Assembly: GCF_004379255.2 (NCBI RefSeq)
Contig: NC_056035.1
Location: 24,924,502 to 24,988,501 of the forward strand
Source: Salvia splendens
Taxonomy: Eukaryota > Streptophyta > Magnoliopsida > Lamiales > Lamiaceae
DNA: 64,000 bases
Direction of reading: 5' to 3'
Part shown: positions 1-11,824 of the stretch, one piece after another
Position numbering within the stretch: the first letter of the stretch is position 1
Layout of the letters: every line of letters begins with the position of its first letter
The notes under the pieces: generated by a model
Told to the model about the DNA's origin: nothing
Database searches by the model: none
Seen by the model: the letters and a program-made list of their open reading frames with translations, nothing else
Program-made: the position numbers and the translations under genes

Positions 1-1197
1 ATCTGTATCCCGAACTCAGAATCTAACCTTTGGGTGGGCAAAGCTTGTCAGAATCGAAAAGGACTTGATTAGGCAGAAGACTGAACTTCAGTTCCGTGAA
101 ACTGAAAACTTCGTCCACTCCCTGGAGAGAGGGAGCACGAATTTTATGAGTAAAATCAATTAATTTAGTCTTCTATCTAGTCTCCTTTATATAGAGTTAT
201 GATGGGCCAGATTAGGGATCCATGGAGGTTGGACTTGGGCCAAACCTGTTGGACTTTTACTAATTAAATTGAGCCCCAATTTAATACAAGTCCAATAGAA
301 TATTATTATCATCCACTATAGTATAATAATATTGACTACCCGTCCAATCCCAAATTACGAGTAATCCGGACTTTACCTCTTTAATTTATTATTTCCCGTG
401 TTTAAGATATAAATATCCATTAATTAATTTAAGTCTGCTATTTGACTTTAATTAATATCTTTTTCCAAGAGTTGTCAAGTTCAAAATCTTTATTTATTAT
501 TTTGGAATAAATTCCAACTGGCCGGGTTTCTGAATAATAAAACCTTTTTCGAACACCTCTTGAGGATATTATCAAACTGGACTCACCCAGCACACGATTC
601 ATTGCAATAACAATACTAGCACCTCTAGACATTAATCACCACTACCCAAGATATCAGGATTCTTGGATTGCGAAAAATCCGCACCATTTGATAAATCAAA
701 GTAGTGCATAATCAATATCGTATGCTCAATGTTATATCAACAATGATTAAGAAATAACAATCACCGAGACCTCGTCTTTCAGTAAATAGCAAGAAAGACT
801 TATTTCAACTATTTGATCCTTCAATGTTATACCACACCAGTGTCGTTTATTTCCCAAGGTAAGGAAACATGCGGACTGACACTGCAACCTTTCACGATAG
901 GTAGCCAAAGCCTATCTAGGTTGTGAAATTCTATTTCTCTTCTACAAAGGACCGACTGCGTCACCTTCTGTGAACGTCGTTCATGACCAGTCTACTATGC
1001 AGAAGAATTAGACTTATTTGCTTGTTATACATTTAAATGTTTGAGATACATCTTATAAATGCACAAGCAAACACCAATGCGACAAAATTACTTCTTCTCT
1101 CCTTGGGATAAAAGTGGATTGTAGAGTTCATTGTATACAAGCAATTCTATCCGTGCAACATGCTCGAAATATGTTTTTCAGTATACCAATTCTAACA
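1..1197 (-). mobile_element. Ty1/copia LTR, cut by the window edge
   Basis: Read on the minus strand, this stretch starts at 1197 with TGTTAGAATTGG and runs off the left end of the window. It shares long motifs with the LTR fragment at 51796-52577, such as the stretch around a GCTTTGCCCAC motif and the block encoding GASIVIAMNRVLGE in a shadow frame. It is more distantly related to the LTRs at 46700 and 58040. It interrupts the gag start of another copia element (1198-1618), so it is the younger of the two. No TSD can be tested because the other end lies outside. Whether it is a solo LTR or part of a full element is unknown. Confidence 0.7.
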
Positions 1198-1618
1198 TAG
1201 GGTTCACGCCTGTACCTGGGTGGTGGCTGATCATAGGACAAGCGTTGATAACGGTGATAGCCGGCATAGTCGTATGACATGTTGACGGACTAAAGATAGG
1301 ATGTTTTCTACGAAGGAAGGGGGAAGCTTCTATTTGATGGTTTTCTTCCTTTTTTTGGATGAATTGGACGAAGAGGGTCACTCTTTTCTTTTGGGTGGTG
1401 AGATATGGGTTATGGATAATGGTCTGACTTCAACGCGGCACGCCGGAATCCTTCCCGTCGGGCTTTGTAGAAGTAGGATTGTCCGGCTGCTAGAGCTCGG
1501 CGGACAGGCTGGACTCGGCAATCAAAGCAGGTGCTGTGCGCGGAATGTTTTCCGTCGGGCAGCAGTGGAGCTTTGATTTGAGATGGTGGGAGGGTCAGCT
1601 CTCAATGAAAGCACTAGT
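1198..1618 (-). mobile_element. copia leader and gag start, truncated
   Basis: On the minus strand, immediately after an LTR end at 1619, the sequence reads ACTAGTGCTTTCATTGAGAG, a primer-site-like motif seen after LTRs of several plant copia elements. A GC-rich leader follows. At 1280 an ATG opens a frame beginning MSYDYAGYHRYQ and rich in Y, R and P, which resembles the start of a gag protein. The frame is lost at 1198 where the LTR of feature 1-1197 begins. Family assignment rests on the primer-site motif and is moderate. The other overlapping ORFs here are shadow frames of the GC-rich leader. Confidence 0.5.
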
Positions 1619-2050
1619 TGTTAAGGGTGTTTCCCTTAACAGGCACCGGTGGCGAGTTTCGCTCGGCGGTGGAGATAAATTTCCGGCGGCCAACCGGCTC
1701 GACGGACGATGGCGGAGTTTCTGTGCGCGGGAGTCGCTCCCGTCGGGCAGATAACTCGGCGGCTGATAGAATACTCCGGCGTCCAATTAGGATCGGTAGA
1801 GGGAATCCAAAATTAGGATTGGAAAACACACGTTATCTTTGGTGGAGAAAATATTTCATTAATTGATTGAATAAAATGATTACATCCTTCCCTATTTATA
1901 ATACTAAACCCTAACTTACCGTACAAGAAAATAATATATGAAAAGATACTATGAATCAAAAGATAACTAAATAAAATATATGAAAAAGATTTGGGAAATA
2001 AAAGATGACTAAATAATTTAGATTTCCTAAGATATAGAGGATCGTATCAT
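1619..2050 (-). mobile_element. LTR of the truncated copia element
   Basis: The minus strand shows a promoter-like TATAAATAGGGAAGG motif near 1900, an A/T-rich stretch with possible AATAAA-type signals, a GC-rich leader, and an LTR terminus CCCTTAACA at 1619 followed by the putative primer site. The far (5') end of the LTR is not clear because it fades into the TG-rich array near 2050, so this copy is probably 5' truncated. Confidence 0.5.
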
Positions 2051-2307
2051 GCGTGCATATTTTATATAGTGTATATTTTTTTATAATGTATGTGTAACTT
2101 GCGTATTTTGTGTATAATGTGTACTGCATTGTGTAGTGTTTGTATACTGAGAATAGTGTGTGTATTTTCCTTTGTGTATTTTGAGCATAGTGTGTGTAGA
2201 TGTTGGTATTTTTTTGCATAATAATGTGTACCATGTGTTACACATAGTGTGTGTAATTTGTATTTTCTGCATAATGTGTGTTGTGTAGTGCATGTATGTG
2301 TAATTGA
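2051..2307. repeat. TG-rich degenerate array (inverted relative of the 5.8-9.8 kb array)
   Basis: The segment consists of irregular repeats of TGTGTATTTTGTGTATA with TGTGTAGT interludes. It is the reverse complement of the pattern at 5815-9815 and recurs at 51380-51795 and 52578-52690. It abuts a MOR1 exon copy directly at about 2308. The ORFs across it are artefacts of low complexity. Confidence 0.8.
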
Positions 2308-2545
2308 AGGGACGTCGGATTACAATCAATCTAGTGATTTCTATAGGGACGTCGGATTACAATCAATCTAGTGATTTCTATAGGGACGTCGGATTACAAT
2401 CAATCAAGTGCAGTTGCAACTAGAAATGTTACAGTTTAAACTTGTCTTTTATAATTTTGTTGGTCCAGGATATTCTATTTGAGGTTAAAACTGCTCTTTA
2501 CTAAGTACTCTTGTTGACACCGAGTATGAAACATTCCTGTATGAG
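2308..2545 (+). pseudogene. MOR1: Inverted copy of a MOR1/XMAP215 TOG3-region exon
   Basis: The plus strand carries the exon that also lies on the minus strand at about 12570-12763. Its start (GGGACGTCGGATTACAATCA) is repeated three times with a 38-bp period. Then follow codons resembling MOR1 TRNATVK and, after a disruption, LLSTLVDTEYE, ending at a consensus GTAAAT donor at 2546. Flanking intron bases also match, so this is a genomic copy and not a retrocopy. Frames are broken and several substitutions separate it from the 12.6-kb copy. It can only be a pseudogene fragment. Confidence 0.75.
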
Positions 2546-2769
2546 GTAAATTCTTTGGTGTAAAAATGTCATTTTTGCCATGATATGTGGGGTACATGTC
2601 AAAATATGCAACAATTTATTTCCCAAAACACCCCATGTAATTTTTATTAATAGAAAATGAATACTTAATTTAGTCATTAGATTAAGATAATAAGTGGCTG
2701 AGATTTGTTCTCCAGTTATACACTTAACATTAGTTAAACATTGATCACTTCTCTCATATATATGTATAT

Positions 2770-3048
2770 AGACTACATAGGGGTGCGTTATAATGCTAAC
2801 TTTTCGTAAATTGCTAACTGGCTAACTCATCAACGTAGTGTATTAAAAATGTCAACACATATTATTTGTGTTAACATTTTAATAAATTGTGTAGACATTT
2901 TAATATTAATGTTAACATAATGTATTAAAATATCAACTTAAATTTATGTTGACATTTCATTATCATCGTGTTGACATTTTTAATACACTACGTTGATGAG
3001 TTAGCAACTTAAGAAAAGTTAGCAACGGATCACACCCCTAGACTACAT
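2770..3048. mobile_element. MULE-like MITE with long terminal inverted repeats
   Basis: The element at 2779-3039 is about 261 bp. It begins AGGGGTGCG and ends with the complementary CACCCCT. The first roughly 80 bp and last roughly 75 bp are imperfect inverted repeats, both containing GCTAACTTTTC and CATCAACGTAGTGTATTA. A 9-bp direct repeat AGACTACAT flanks it (2770-2778 and 3040-3048), and the match extends to 11 bp if the outermost base is counted differently. A 9-11-bp target duplication and long TIRs fit a Mutator-like MITE. There is no coding capacity, and the inner part is A/T-rich and also partly self-complementary. Confidence 0.85.
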
Positions 3049-3232
3049 ATGTATTTGTTCTTAAGTTTTCATTCTATTTTTTTCTCTTTTGGAATCCTTT
3101 ACTTTTTTTCTTTTATATTTTGTTTATTCCTAAATATTTCTATTTTAAATTATCTTCAATTATTAATTACAAAAATCAGGCTTATTATTTATTTTGAACA
3201 CATTCCGCACAATGAACATACTAAAACAAAAA

Positions 3233-3835
3233 CTTTGATTCGAGGTTTGGAGATGACTATGGAGCTTTCTACTCACATTTGGATAGAGCTGGACTCAGCG
3301 GCTCTGGTTAGTTTGTTGTCATCAGGACATCTGGGCTCTGCAGATCTTAGACATCATATGACTTTGATCCGGAGTATGACATCTCAGCTGCAGGTTCGAT
3401 TATCACACATCTACAAGGAAGGAAACCGGGCTGCTGACTTTCTGGCAGGTAGGGGGGTCCAGACCCCTGCCCTTACATACTTTGATCCAATCTCTGCGCC
3501 TCGGTACCTGAATGCGCTAGTTAGGATGGACCAGCTTGGATATCCTAACTTCCGTTTCCGACGTAGAGATGTGGGTTGGACTTGTTCTCATGATGCTTTG
3601 CTTTACTTTATATTCGTCTATTCCTCTTGTTTATTTAGCCTATCTTTTCCTCTTGATAGCATGGAGGATCCCGGCTTGTGGGACCTCTGGTTTACATTTT
3701 CATGTTCTTGTTTTGGGTCTTAGTCATTTTTGGGCTAAGATAAGGTTTTTGGAACATTATATTTTTATTTTATTTACGGGTTGAGGGTCTGCCTAAACCT
3801 CCCGCCCACAATGGGCATTTTTTATTAAAAAAAAT
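3233..3835 (+). mobile_element. 5'-truncated L1-type LINE with RNase H domain
   Basis: The insertion is flanked by a perfect 17-bp target duplication (ACATACTAAAACAAAAA at 3216-3232 and 3836-3852) and ends in an A-rich tail after ATGGGCATTTTTTATTAAAA. The retained coding part reads GLEMTMELSTHIW, ELDSAALVSLLSSG, HIYKEGNRAADFLAGRG, the RVT_3/RNase H-like domain at the C-terminus of plant LINE ORF2. The HIY..GNRAAD block holds the conserved final Asp. About 600 bp remain of an element normally several kb long, which is typical of incomplete target-primed reverse transcription. The upstream part of the long ORF (3049-3232) is flanking DNA fused to it by chance. Confidence 0.9.
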
Positions 3836-3992
3836 ACATACTAAAACAAAAAGATGATGAAGCGCAGCTGAAACTCGCTTCTTTTGCACATGTGTTTTAT
3901 AGATATAAGATAAAGTGCAGACTGGTCAAGTAGACTCCCTCTATGTTGGTTCGGCAGCTCCACCATTGATATATATTGCTTGATTTTTCCAG

Positions 3993-4650
3993 AGCAGATA
4001 AGGGAAATGTATATGATTCATTGGTGAGTACCTTCTTAACAAGATTTTATTTCAATTGTATTGATTGAGCGGAATGCACCGTGGAATTTAATATAATTTG
4101 CAAGTGAACTTTTGTTGATATGCAAACTGCAGTTGCACTTTTGTTGAACAATTGATAATGCTTCAGTCGTAATGAATTTTGACCTTCTTACTCTTACCGA
4201 ATAATACTCCATCTGTCTCTTTAGAAATGAAACATTTTCCTTTTTTTAATTGTCCTATTAAAAATGAAACATTTCCTAAAATGAAAACAACATTATCTCT
4301 ACTTTTTCCTCTCTCTTACTTTACTCTTTCTTCATTATTAACTCACAAAACAATACTGCATAAAATCCCATGCCGGAAACTAAATATTTCATATTTATTG
4401 AGACGGAGAGAGTACTAATGATTGTTAATCATGGCCTAGGGCACAGAGTATTTTGATTTATAAGTTGACTGATGGCATTTCTCTCCACGTCAGAGTGTGT
4501 ATGCTGAACGTAGTGATGCAATATTGCTGGTTGTCATACCAGTTGCACATGCCCCAGAAGTCGCACCAGCTAAAGCTATTAGAATTGCAAAGGAACTAGA
4601 TGGAGAATTTCAGTTTGCTATCCAATTTTTTCGTATTCATGAAATTAAGA
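3993..4650 (+). pseudogene. DRP2: DRP2-type dynamin GTPase fragment, two exons
   Basis: Two exon-like blocks encode part of a dynamin GTPase domain. The first (3993-4023) follows a TTTTTCCAG acceptor and ends at GTGAGT; it gives ADKGNVYDSL, matching the DKGN..DDSL stretch after the DLPG switch II motif. The second (4494 to about 4650) gives SDAILLVVIPVAH, APEVAPAKAIRIAKE and LDGE, as in plant DRP2A/2B, where the family has the AILLVVIPA..APE stretch before the GTPase TKxD motif. The next expected GTPase motifs are absent: the frame continues into unrelated residues FQFAIQFF. No other dynamin exons lie nearby. The intron carries a Stowaway MITE. It is an isolated gene fragment, probably moved or left by rearrangement. 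Confidence 0.7.
4205..4414. mobile_element. Stowaway-type MITE
   Basis: The element begins TACTCCATCTGTCTC and ends with the complementary GAGACGGAGAGAGTA, with TA at each end as the target duplication. It is 210 bp long. The CTCCxTCxGTCxC terminus is the hallmark of plant Stowaway (Tc1/mariner) MITEs. It lies between the two DRP2 exon remnants. Confidence 0.8.
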
Positions 4651-5005
4651 GGTGAAGAAAATAGAAACTTGGTTAACTACAATCTTTTATTGTTTTTGCT
4701 TACTTGCTTTTATTTACTGTTTTTCTTAGTTAAATCAAACCCCAAATTGTGTGTCCAAATAGTGATAGAAGCCTAGTATTTGGTTATTTGATCGTATTCC
4801 TTGTGCTTACCCTTTAGCTATATTATTTCTGCCTAGTATACTGCAAATAATTCTGTACTAAAAAAATAGTGCACCAAGTGGTTTTGGCGCTGTTGCTGAA
4901 TAATACTTCCACGTTTAAGATTGATATTTTAAAAAGAACATATTGCTACTTTGGATTTTTATTGCTTTAATTTTTAAGTTTTGTTTTTATGAATTCTCCT
5001 GCAGG
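4651..5005. other. Noncoding A/T-rich stretch
   Basis: I see no gene or repeat here. Given the DRP2 exon before it and a TTCTCCTGCAG acceptor-like sequence near 5000, it could be intron, but no exon pairing can be shown. Confidence 0.4.
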
Positions 5006-5483
5006 CATGGGGGATTCATTTTACTATGATGCAGAGTAGCAAGGATGAGTAGCAAGGAGGATATTACTATTATGATGACTGCTCTAATTACTAATGATGT
5101 GACTGTTGGATCTGTTGGATCTTGTGTAGGTATGGAAGATGAACCTGAAAAAGAATAACTTGGAATCATATTACATGGAACTTGAAAGACAAGGTGAAGA
5201 GAGACTTCAAGAAGAAAGAGAAAGAAGATTGGACGACGTGAAAAAGTTCTTGGAGAAGTCACGCGATGAGGAAAATGCTAGAGCTATGAAGAGGTCGTTT
5301 CAACAAGAAAGTGAGGGAAGACTAAACAACTCGATAAAGTCCTTGCAGAAGTCGCTCCAAGTTATAAGCAGAAATTTGAGTGAAATGATACTTCGAGATT
5401 CTAAAAAGGGGTCAATTGTTGAAGAAGAAAAAAAAAATGTTGCAGAAATCCATGAACCGAGTTCAATCAAGATGAAAAAATGA
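5006..5483 (+). pseudogene. Unidentified coiled-coil ORF, possible gene fragment
   Basis: I do not recognise this gene. The ORF from 5139 gives 114 residues rich in E, K and R (LERQGEERLQEERERRLDD, then KKFLEKSRDEENARAMKR), strongly suggestive of an amphipathic coiled coil. An acceptor-like TTCTCCTGCAG stands just before 5006, and a second frame between 5006 and 5150 reads toward MEDEPEKE before a stop, so a frameshift may separate a longer original frame. A second ORF (5528-5731) continues with K/S-rich residues and may be the same broken gene. No catalytic motif is visible. Confidence 0.35.
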
Positions 5484-5814
5484 ACTATCATGTTCAACCT
5501 CATCTAACACAATGACCATACTTCCCCATGAAGATGAAGAAGATGAATCAGACAAAATTGTGGTTAATTCTTTCCAGCCCTCTCTTCCTCTCTGTAATTT
5601 TAATTCCTTTTATTGCTGACAAAGAAGGTTTTGATAAAGACTTACAATTAAGTAAAAAATGGAGGAAAAGTAGGAGCAAACTGGAAAACTCAAGTTCAAG
5701 CCAAGAGGTTGTCTGGAAAACGCAAATGTGAAAAGGGACAGAAAAAATTCAAAATTGGAAGCTGGAGGAGAAGTTGCATAGAGAGGCCGCAGACAAATTT
5801 CCAGCGGTCGTTGG

Positions 5815-8800
5815 GACATTACACACTATATATGCATTGCACAAACACTGCACTCCTATACAAACACACCATTTAAACAAAAAATTTACACTTGAAAATA
5901 TACACCGCACATATTACCCAAACTACACATATTATATACAAAATACACTCATTATACATACACTGCACAGACATGCACCAGAAACACACACTACATATGC
6001 AACACGCACTTCAAACTTGCAAACACACATAATAAAATATATGCTTTGTAAGCACTAAATACAGACAACTGCAAACACACAAAATACACACACTATACAG
6101 CAAATACACACATGTACATAAAACATACACTACACACACATATACAAAAAATACATGACTTCAATCACACATGCATGCACTACACAACACACACATTATA
6201 CACAAAATACAAATTGCACACACACATTATACAAAGTGTTAACACACTGTACACATTATTATGCAAAAAATACCAACATCTACACACATTATGCTCAAAA
6301 TACTCAGAGGAAAATACACACACTACTCAGTATACAACACTACACAATGCAATACACAATATACGCATGTTATACGTACATTATAAACAAAATATACACT
6401 ATATATACAATATGCACGCACTAGACATATACATACAGAATATGTGCTGCACACACACATTATACACAAAATATACATGAATTGAAAATACACATATACA
6501 CATACTGCACGTGTTATGCAAAAAATACAAGCACTTCAATCACACATACACGCACTACACAACACACATTATACACGAAATACACACAATACTCACATTA
6601 TATACAAAGTGTAAACACAATGCACGTGTTATGCAAAATATTACAAAAAACTACATACACTATCGCACATATTATAAGTTACACACACTATATACAAAGT
6701 ATGCATATTATACACACACTCTATAAACCAAATACACACTAGACATTATACAAAAGATACAGTCAACTACTACACACACTATACACCAAATATACATGTA
6801 CCAAAATTTCAAGCAAAGCACACACTATACATAAAATACAAGAACTATATGCACACGTACACTATATACAAAAATACATGTACAACACAAACACTTACAC
6901 AACTTATAAACAAAGTACATGCGCTATAAGCACAAAATATCATGTGCTACACACACGATACAAAAATTAAATAGTACACACACTATACCTAAAATACACT
7001 CTACACACATACATGAAATAAATGCACTGCAAATACACAGACGTACTACACAAAACACACGCCAAACACATAATACACAAAATAAACATGTACAAAAAAT
7101 ATATAGGCAGGACACACAAACACACTTCTGTATAAACACACACTATACACACACTGTACAAACATTCACAAAGCAAACAAACTAAAGACACTATACACAA
7201 AGTACACACACAATACACACAATATACACAATGCACAAAGTACACATTACACACTATACAAATACACACACTTTACACATACCTTACACAAAATACCTAC
7301 GCTATAAACAAAATATACACTTCACACACTACACATACACAACATACAGTGCACAACTGCACTACACAAACATTATACACAAAACATATATACAATATAT
7401 ACACACCGCACTCACTATACAAATAGACACTTTAAAAAAAATATAAACACTGCATTACACAAACATTATACACAAAATATATATACAATATATACACACC
7501 GCACTCACTATACAAACACAACACTTAAAAAAATATACACATAGAAAATACACACTACACAATATACACAAAATACACTTATTACACATACACTGCACAC
7601 ACATTCAAAACATACATACATTGGAAACACACTTACATACGCAACCGCACTTCATACTAACAACACACAACAAAAAATATATACTATAGACAAAATATAT
7701 GTACTCCAAACAAACAGGACAAGGTATATGCTTTGTAAACACAAAATACAAGAAAATACATACACCGCACACACATATATACAAAATACATGCACTTCAT
7801 GTACATGCACTACACAAAACACACAACACACACATTATACACAAAATACACACTATGCACACACAATATACAAAGTGTAACACACTGCATACTGATACAG
7901 AAGATATGCATACTTAGTCAGTGTTAGTTAGGATTTGATTAGATATTATTTATTAATTTGTTTCTTTAATTAGTTAGTTAGTTAGCAGATTTGAATTTTG
8001 AATTAAGTTGTTGCAAATTTCTCTCATTTTGTAAGTCTATATATTGACGCTCTTAAGTGGTGAAAAGGATCTTTTGGAGAGATCAGAATTTAGACGGCGT
8101 AGCCGTGGCCTCCTTCGTGAGGATTGACCTCCTTCGCGAGGATTATTTCTTATTCCAGTTTGATTAGTTACATTGAGTTCCTTCCCTTTTTCGTTTATCT
8201 TCTTGTTCATTAGTTTCGAGCCTTTACTCCTAACACATACATTGCACATTATATACACGCTATACACATACAATAGACAAAATATATATACAAAATACAC
8301 ACAATACATTCCAATCAAATATACTAATTAAACTATACACAAATCACACACATTAGGAACAAAATACATAAACTTCACATACTACACACTAAACAAAAAT
8401 TCACACATTACACACACATTATACACACAATACATATCAATTATACACAAACCTAATACACTAATCAAAGTATACCCAAAACACACCCACACTATGCACA
8501 ACAAACAGACAAAATACACATACTTCACACAATACACACAAAATATATATAATATACACACCGCACACACTATACAAACACCTACACTAGACACAAAAAA
8601 TGCACATGTAGGGAAATTGCACACTGTATTTGTATTACACAAAAAATACACACATATACATAAAATATATGTACTACAAATACACATAAACGCACTACAC
8701 AGAACACACACCACACACATTATATACAAAATACACTCTAAAAAAATATACACACAAGACATACGACACACATAGTATAAACACACTCTATACAAAAGTA

Positions 8801-9815
8801 TAAACACAAAATACACATTACACTTACTACACAATATACACATTGTATACTTGCTACACACTATATACAAAATACACACACTTTACACACATCTTCGACA
8901 AAAAAACCCACACTATACACATTTCACACACTACAAACACTATAGACACAATGTACATGTGTACTGCACACAATATACACTAAACCCAAACACACTAATC
9001 AAACTATACACAAAATACACACCACACATACTACACACTACACCCACTATACAAAAAATACACAGACACACAAAATATACACAATATAGACAAATATACA
9101 TGTAAAAAAATAGACACATAACACATACTACAGAAAAAATACAAACGAACAATGATACATACATACGCACACTACAAACTGCATACATTGCACATAAAAC
9201 ACACTATACACAAAATATAATAAACACACACTTCACATATTATTATATACTAAACACAAAATACACATACATTGCAACCAAACATACTAACCAAACTATA
9301 AACAATATACACAAACTATGCAAAAAATACACAAATTTCAAACTATACAAAAAAATTACCCACTTTACACACCCTATAAACACACAATACCTAGCAACTA
9401 TACACAAACCAAACATACTAATCAAACTATACACAAAAATCACACACTTTACATACACACACTATAAAAACACTACACACTACACATCACACACACTATA
9501 TATAAAATACGTAAATTACACACACTATAAACCAAATATACGCTATATACACAAAATGCACGCACTAAACCTACACAAAAAAATACACACTACACACACA
9601 ATATACAAAATAGAAAGTGTAACACACTTCACACATTATGCAAAAAACACACATAGCTACACACACTGTACATATTACAAAAAATACACACTATACACAA
9701 AATATACTTGAACTGAAATTATACACATAGCATACATTATAAACACACTATACACAAAATACATGCACTCGACACACACTATAAAAAATACACACTCTCT
9801 GCACATATTTTCTCG
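5815..9815. repeat. 4-kb degenerate CA/TA-rich, nearly G-free array
   Basis: Almost the entire interval is built from irregular variants of ACACACTATACACAAAATAC with spacings of roughly 16-20 bases, mixed with CACAT and TACAC runs. G is very rare on the plus strand, so strand asymmetry is extreme. Local higher-order duplications occur; for example, 7350-7430 and 7440-7520 share a long block. An LTR-like insert lies at 7922-8235. The array ends abruptly inside a MOR1 exon at about 9815. All ORFs across it (H/T/Y-rich or C/V/Y-rich) are composition artefacts. The pattern is an expanded and decayed minisatellite and not a simple (CA)n run. Confidence 0.85.
7922..8235 (+). mobile_element. LTR-like insert (solo LTR or TRIM LTR) inside the CA array
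   Basis: A 314-bp island unlike the surrounding array begins TGTTAGTTAGGATTTGATTAG and ends ACTCCTAACA, giving 6-bp inverted termini. It contains a TATATA box near 8038 and a leader-like stretch with a doubled CTCCTTCG(T/C)GAGGATT motif. Those features fit a short copia-type solo LTR. The immediate 5-bp flanks (GTCAG and CATAC) do not match. A CATAC occurs 8 bases before the apparent left end, so either the start is misplaced or the flank has decayed. Confidence 0.55.
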
Positions 9816-11710
9816 AATGGAGAGTAGTCTTAGGGCAACTCTAGCTTCTCCAGGCTTGCCTTCTTCTCCATCTCTCATGCATGATTCAAAAAAGCATAAG
9901 AACTATTTTAGTGGAAGAACTAGAAGAAATATTATCACCTACATAATTCGCAGAATTATCAACAAAGACGATGTTAAAAACAAAAGTAATAACTATGCAT
10001 TCACTTGCCACAACAACTTCCTTTAACTTAATAAGACTTTGGATAATGCTTGAGATATCACAGACAGATAATTACCTTTTCAACCAAGCAAGGAAGAAAG
10101 ATGGTTGCCTCACAGCCCTCATTTTTGAACAGATCTAGAAGCTCGGGAAGAAATTCAAGTACCTTAGCAAAATTACAGAAGGTCAAGTGTCAAGAAATGA
10201 TCCAGATAGTTTAAATATGATAAATAAGAATTATCAACACATATATATTCACCGGCTGTAACATCCCTAGAGAGCTAGATATTGGAGAATCAATAACAAT
10301 TTGTACGCAATTCCACGGGCTGTATTGTAATTTAGCAATTCTACAATCAATCTGAATGTGGTATCACTCCTTTCTTTTTCAAACAACAAGTGTCTTGAGA
10401 ATACTCATCAAACATGGTATCACTCATTTCTTTTTCAAAAATACCATTAAATGAAAATTTCAAGTTACACAATCAAAACTAGAATTTATGTTGAAATAAC
10501 CTTCTGCAAGATCTCAATGCCATCAACTTGCTTTTGAAGTCAGCACTTAAGAGCCTCCGATCAGATCCTCTCAAAGTATTTCATGACATCATTCTGTTTG
10601 AGGAAGTAAGCAAAGTCACATACTATAACATCTATAAGAATGAAACATATCATCAGATGTAAAAAAATTAATAAGCCACACAGATGCCAAAATAAGTCAA
10701 CATTGATGGTCTGACACCATTTACCCAAACCCAAAAGTTGACAAAAGTTCTAAAAATTTGTATGAAGGCCTCCCACAAAATTAATAAAGGAATCTTAAAA
10801 GAGAACAGAAACCTCAAGATCTTGAATTTGAATCTGGAAACAATAATCCTTTCTCTATCAACCAGCAAGAGTAACACTAAGTTAATAATCTACTTTGTTT
10901 ACTTAAAAGATACAGCATTGTTTGCAGCTTGCAGTTACCAAAATATTTGCACCTTGTTGCCCTAAAAATAAATTTGTACCAACCTTGGTTGAATCCTTCA
11001 GGTTAGTGTTGATGTCTTGAGCAGGCAAGATGTACTCTTGCCCGTATCCCTTGTTAGGTACAACTCTCTAAATAAACAGGACATCAATTAACAAATATAT
11101 TATGGTTAAGAAGAAAGATATTAACAACAGAAAACAAACTGAGAGTGCATTTCTTCTTCCATGCCCAGACTTGCGGTCGCCATGACCATTTATTCTGTCT
11201 TTAGGCTGCTTTTAAACGCGATGCTTGACAAAACAGATCTACCTTGAAAAGCTTCATATGTCTTCAGTCGTTAGCAAATAATAGCTTAAGCAGAACCTTG
11301 TATATCTCTCAAATTTTTTGATACCTATTAGGGGAGAGAATAAGATAGGTCTAGCGCCATCTAGCAGGTAAAAGAGTTGGCAAACCTCAATGAAGATAAA
11401 AATTTTGGATATTCATACCGTTTCTTGTCCACAAACACTCAATATTTCATTAAAGCATGCAGCCGATTTACGAACATCTACTGATTTATCCTGGATAGGT
11501 AACCAAGATATTTCTTGAGACATAAAGTTGACACAAACACCTACCTACAAAATAACAACTTTGCATAATGAGATACCGCCATAGCAAATGCAGTGGGTTT
11601 GAGTAGTTGTATTACATCAGGAAACTCAGCCAACAAACTAGGAAGCTTTCTTGATAGCCAATCAAAAAAATCTTGCGCTCTTCTGCGCCTACTTTGGCGT
11701 ATGTGAGAAC

Positions 11711-11824
11711 AGCTGTAATATATGGTAGCTGAAGACAGCAACAAACGATGAGGTCAACGATACTCAAAGCTGTAATATATGGTAGCTGAAGAAAGCAACA
11801 AACGATGATGTCAACGATACTCAA
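11711..11824. repeat. 57-bp tandem duplication inside a MOR1 exon
   Basis: AGCTGTAATATATGGTAGCT starts at 11711 and again at 11768, each followed by GAAGA(C/A)AGCAACAAACGATGA. It doubles the peptide block LQLPYITA in TOG4 and leaves the frame open locally, but the region remains a pseudogene. The related copy near 15610 has only one unit, so the duplication arose after the two MOR1 segments separated. Confidence 0.85.

Noticed and set aside
5774..9200. Many ORFs of 70-165 residues rich in H/T/Y (plus) or C/V/Y (minus)
   Set aside because: They follow the CA/TA-rich array composition, overlap in several frames, and show no domain or splice structure.
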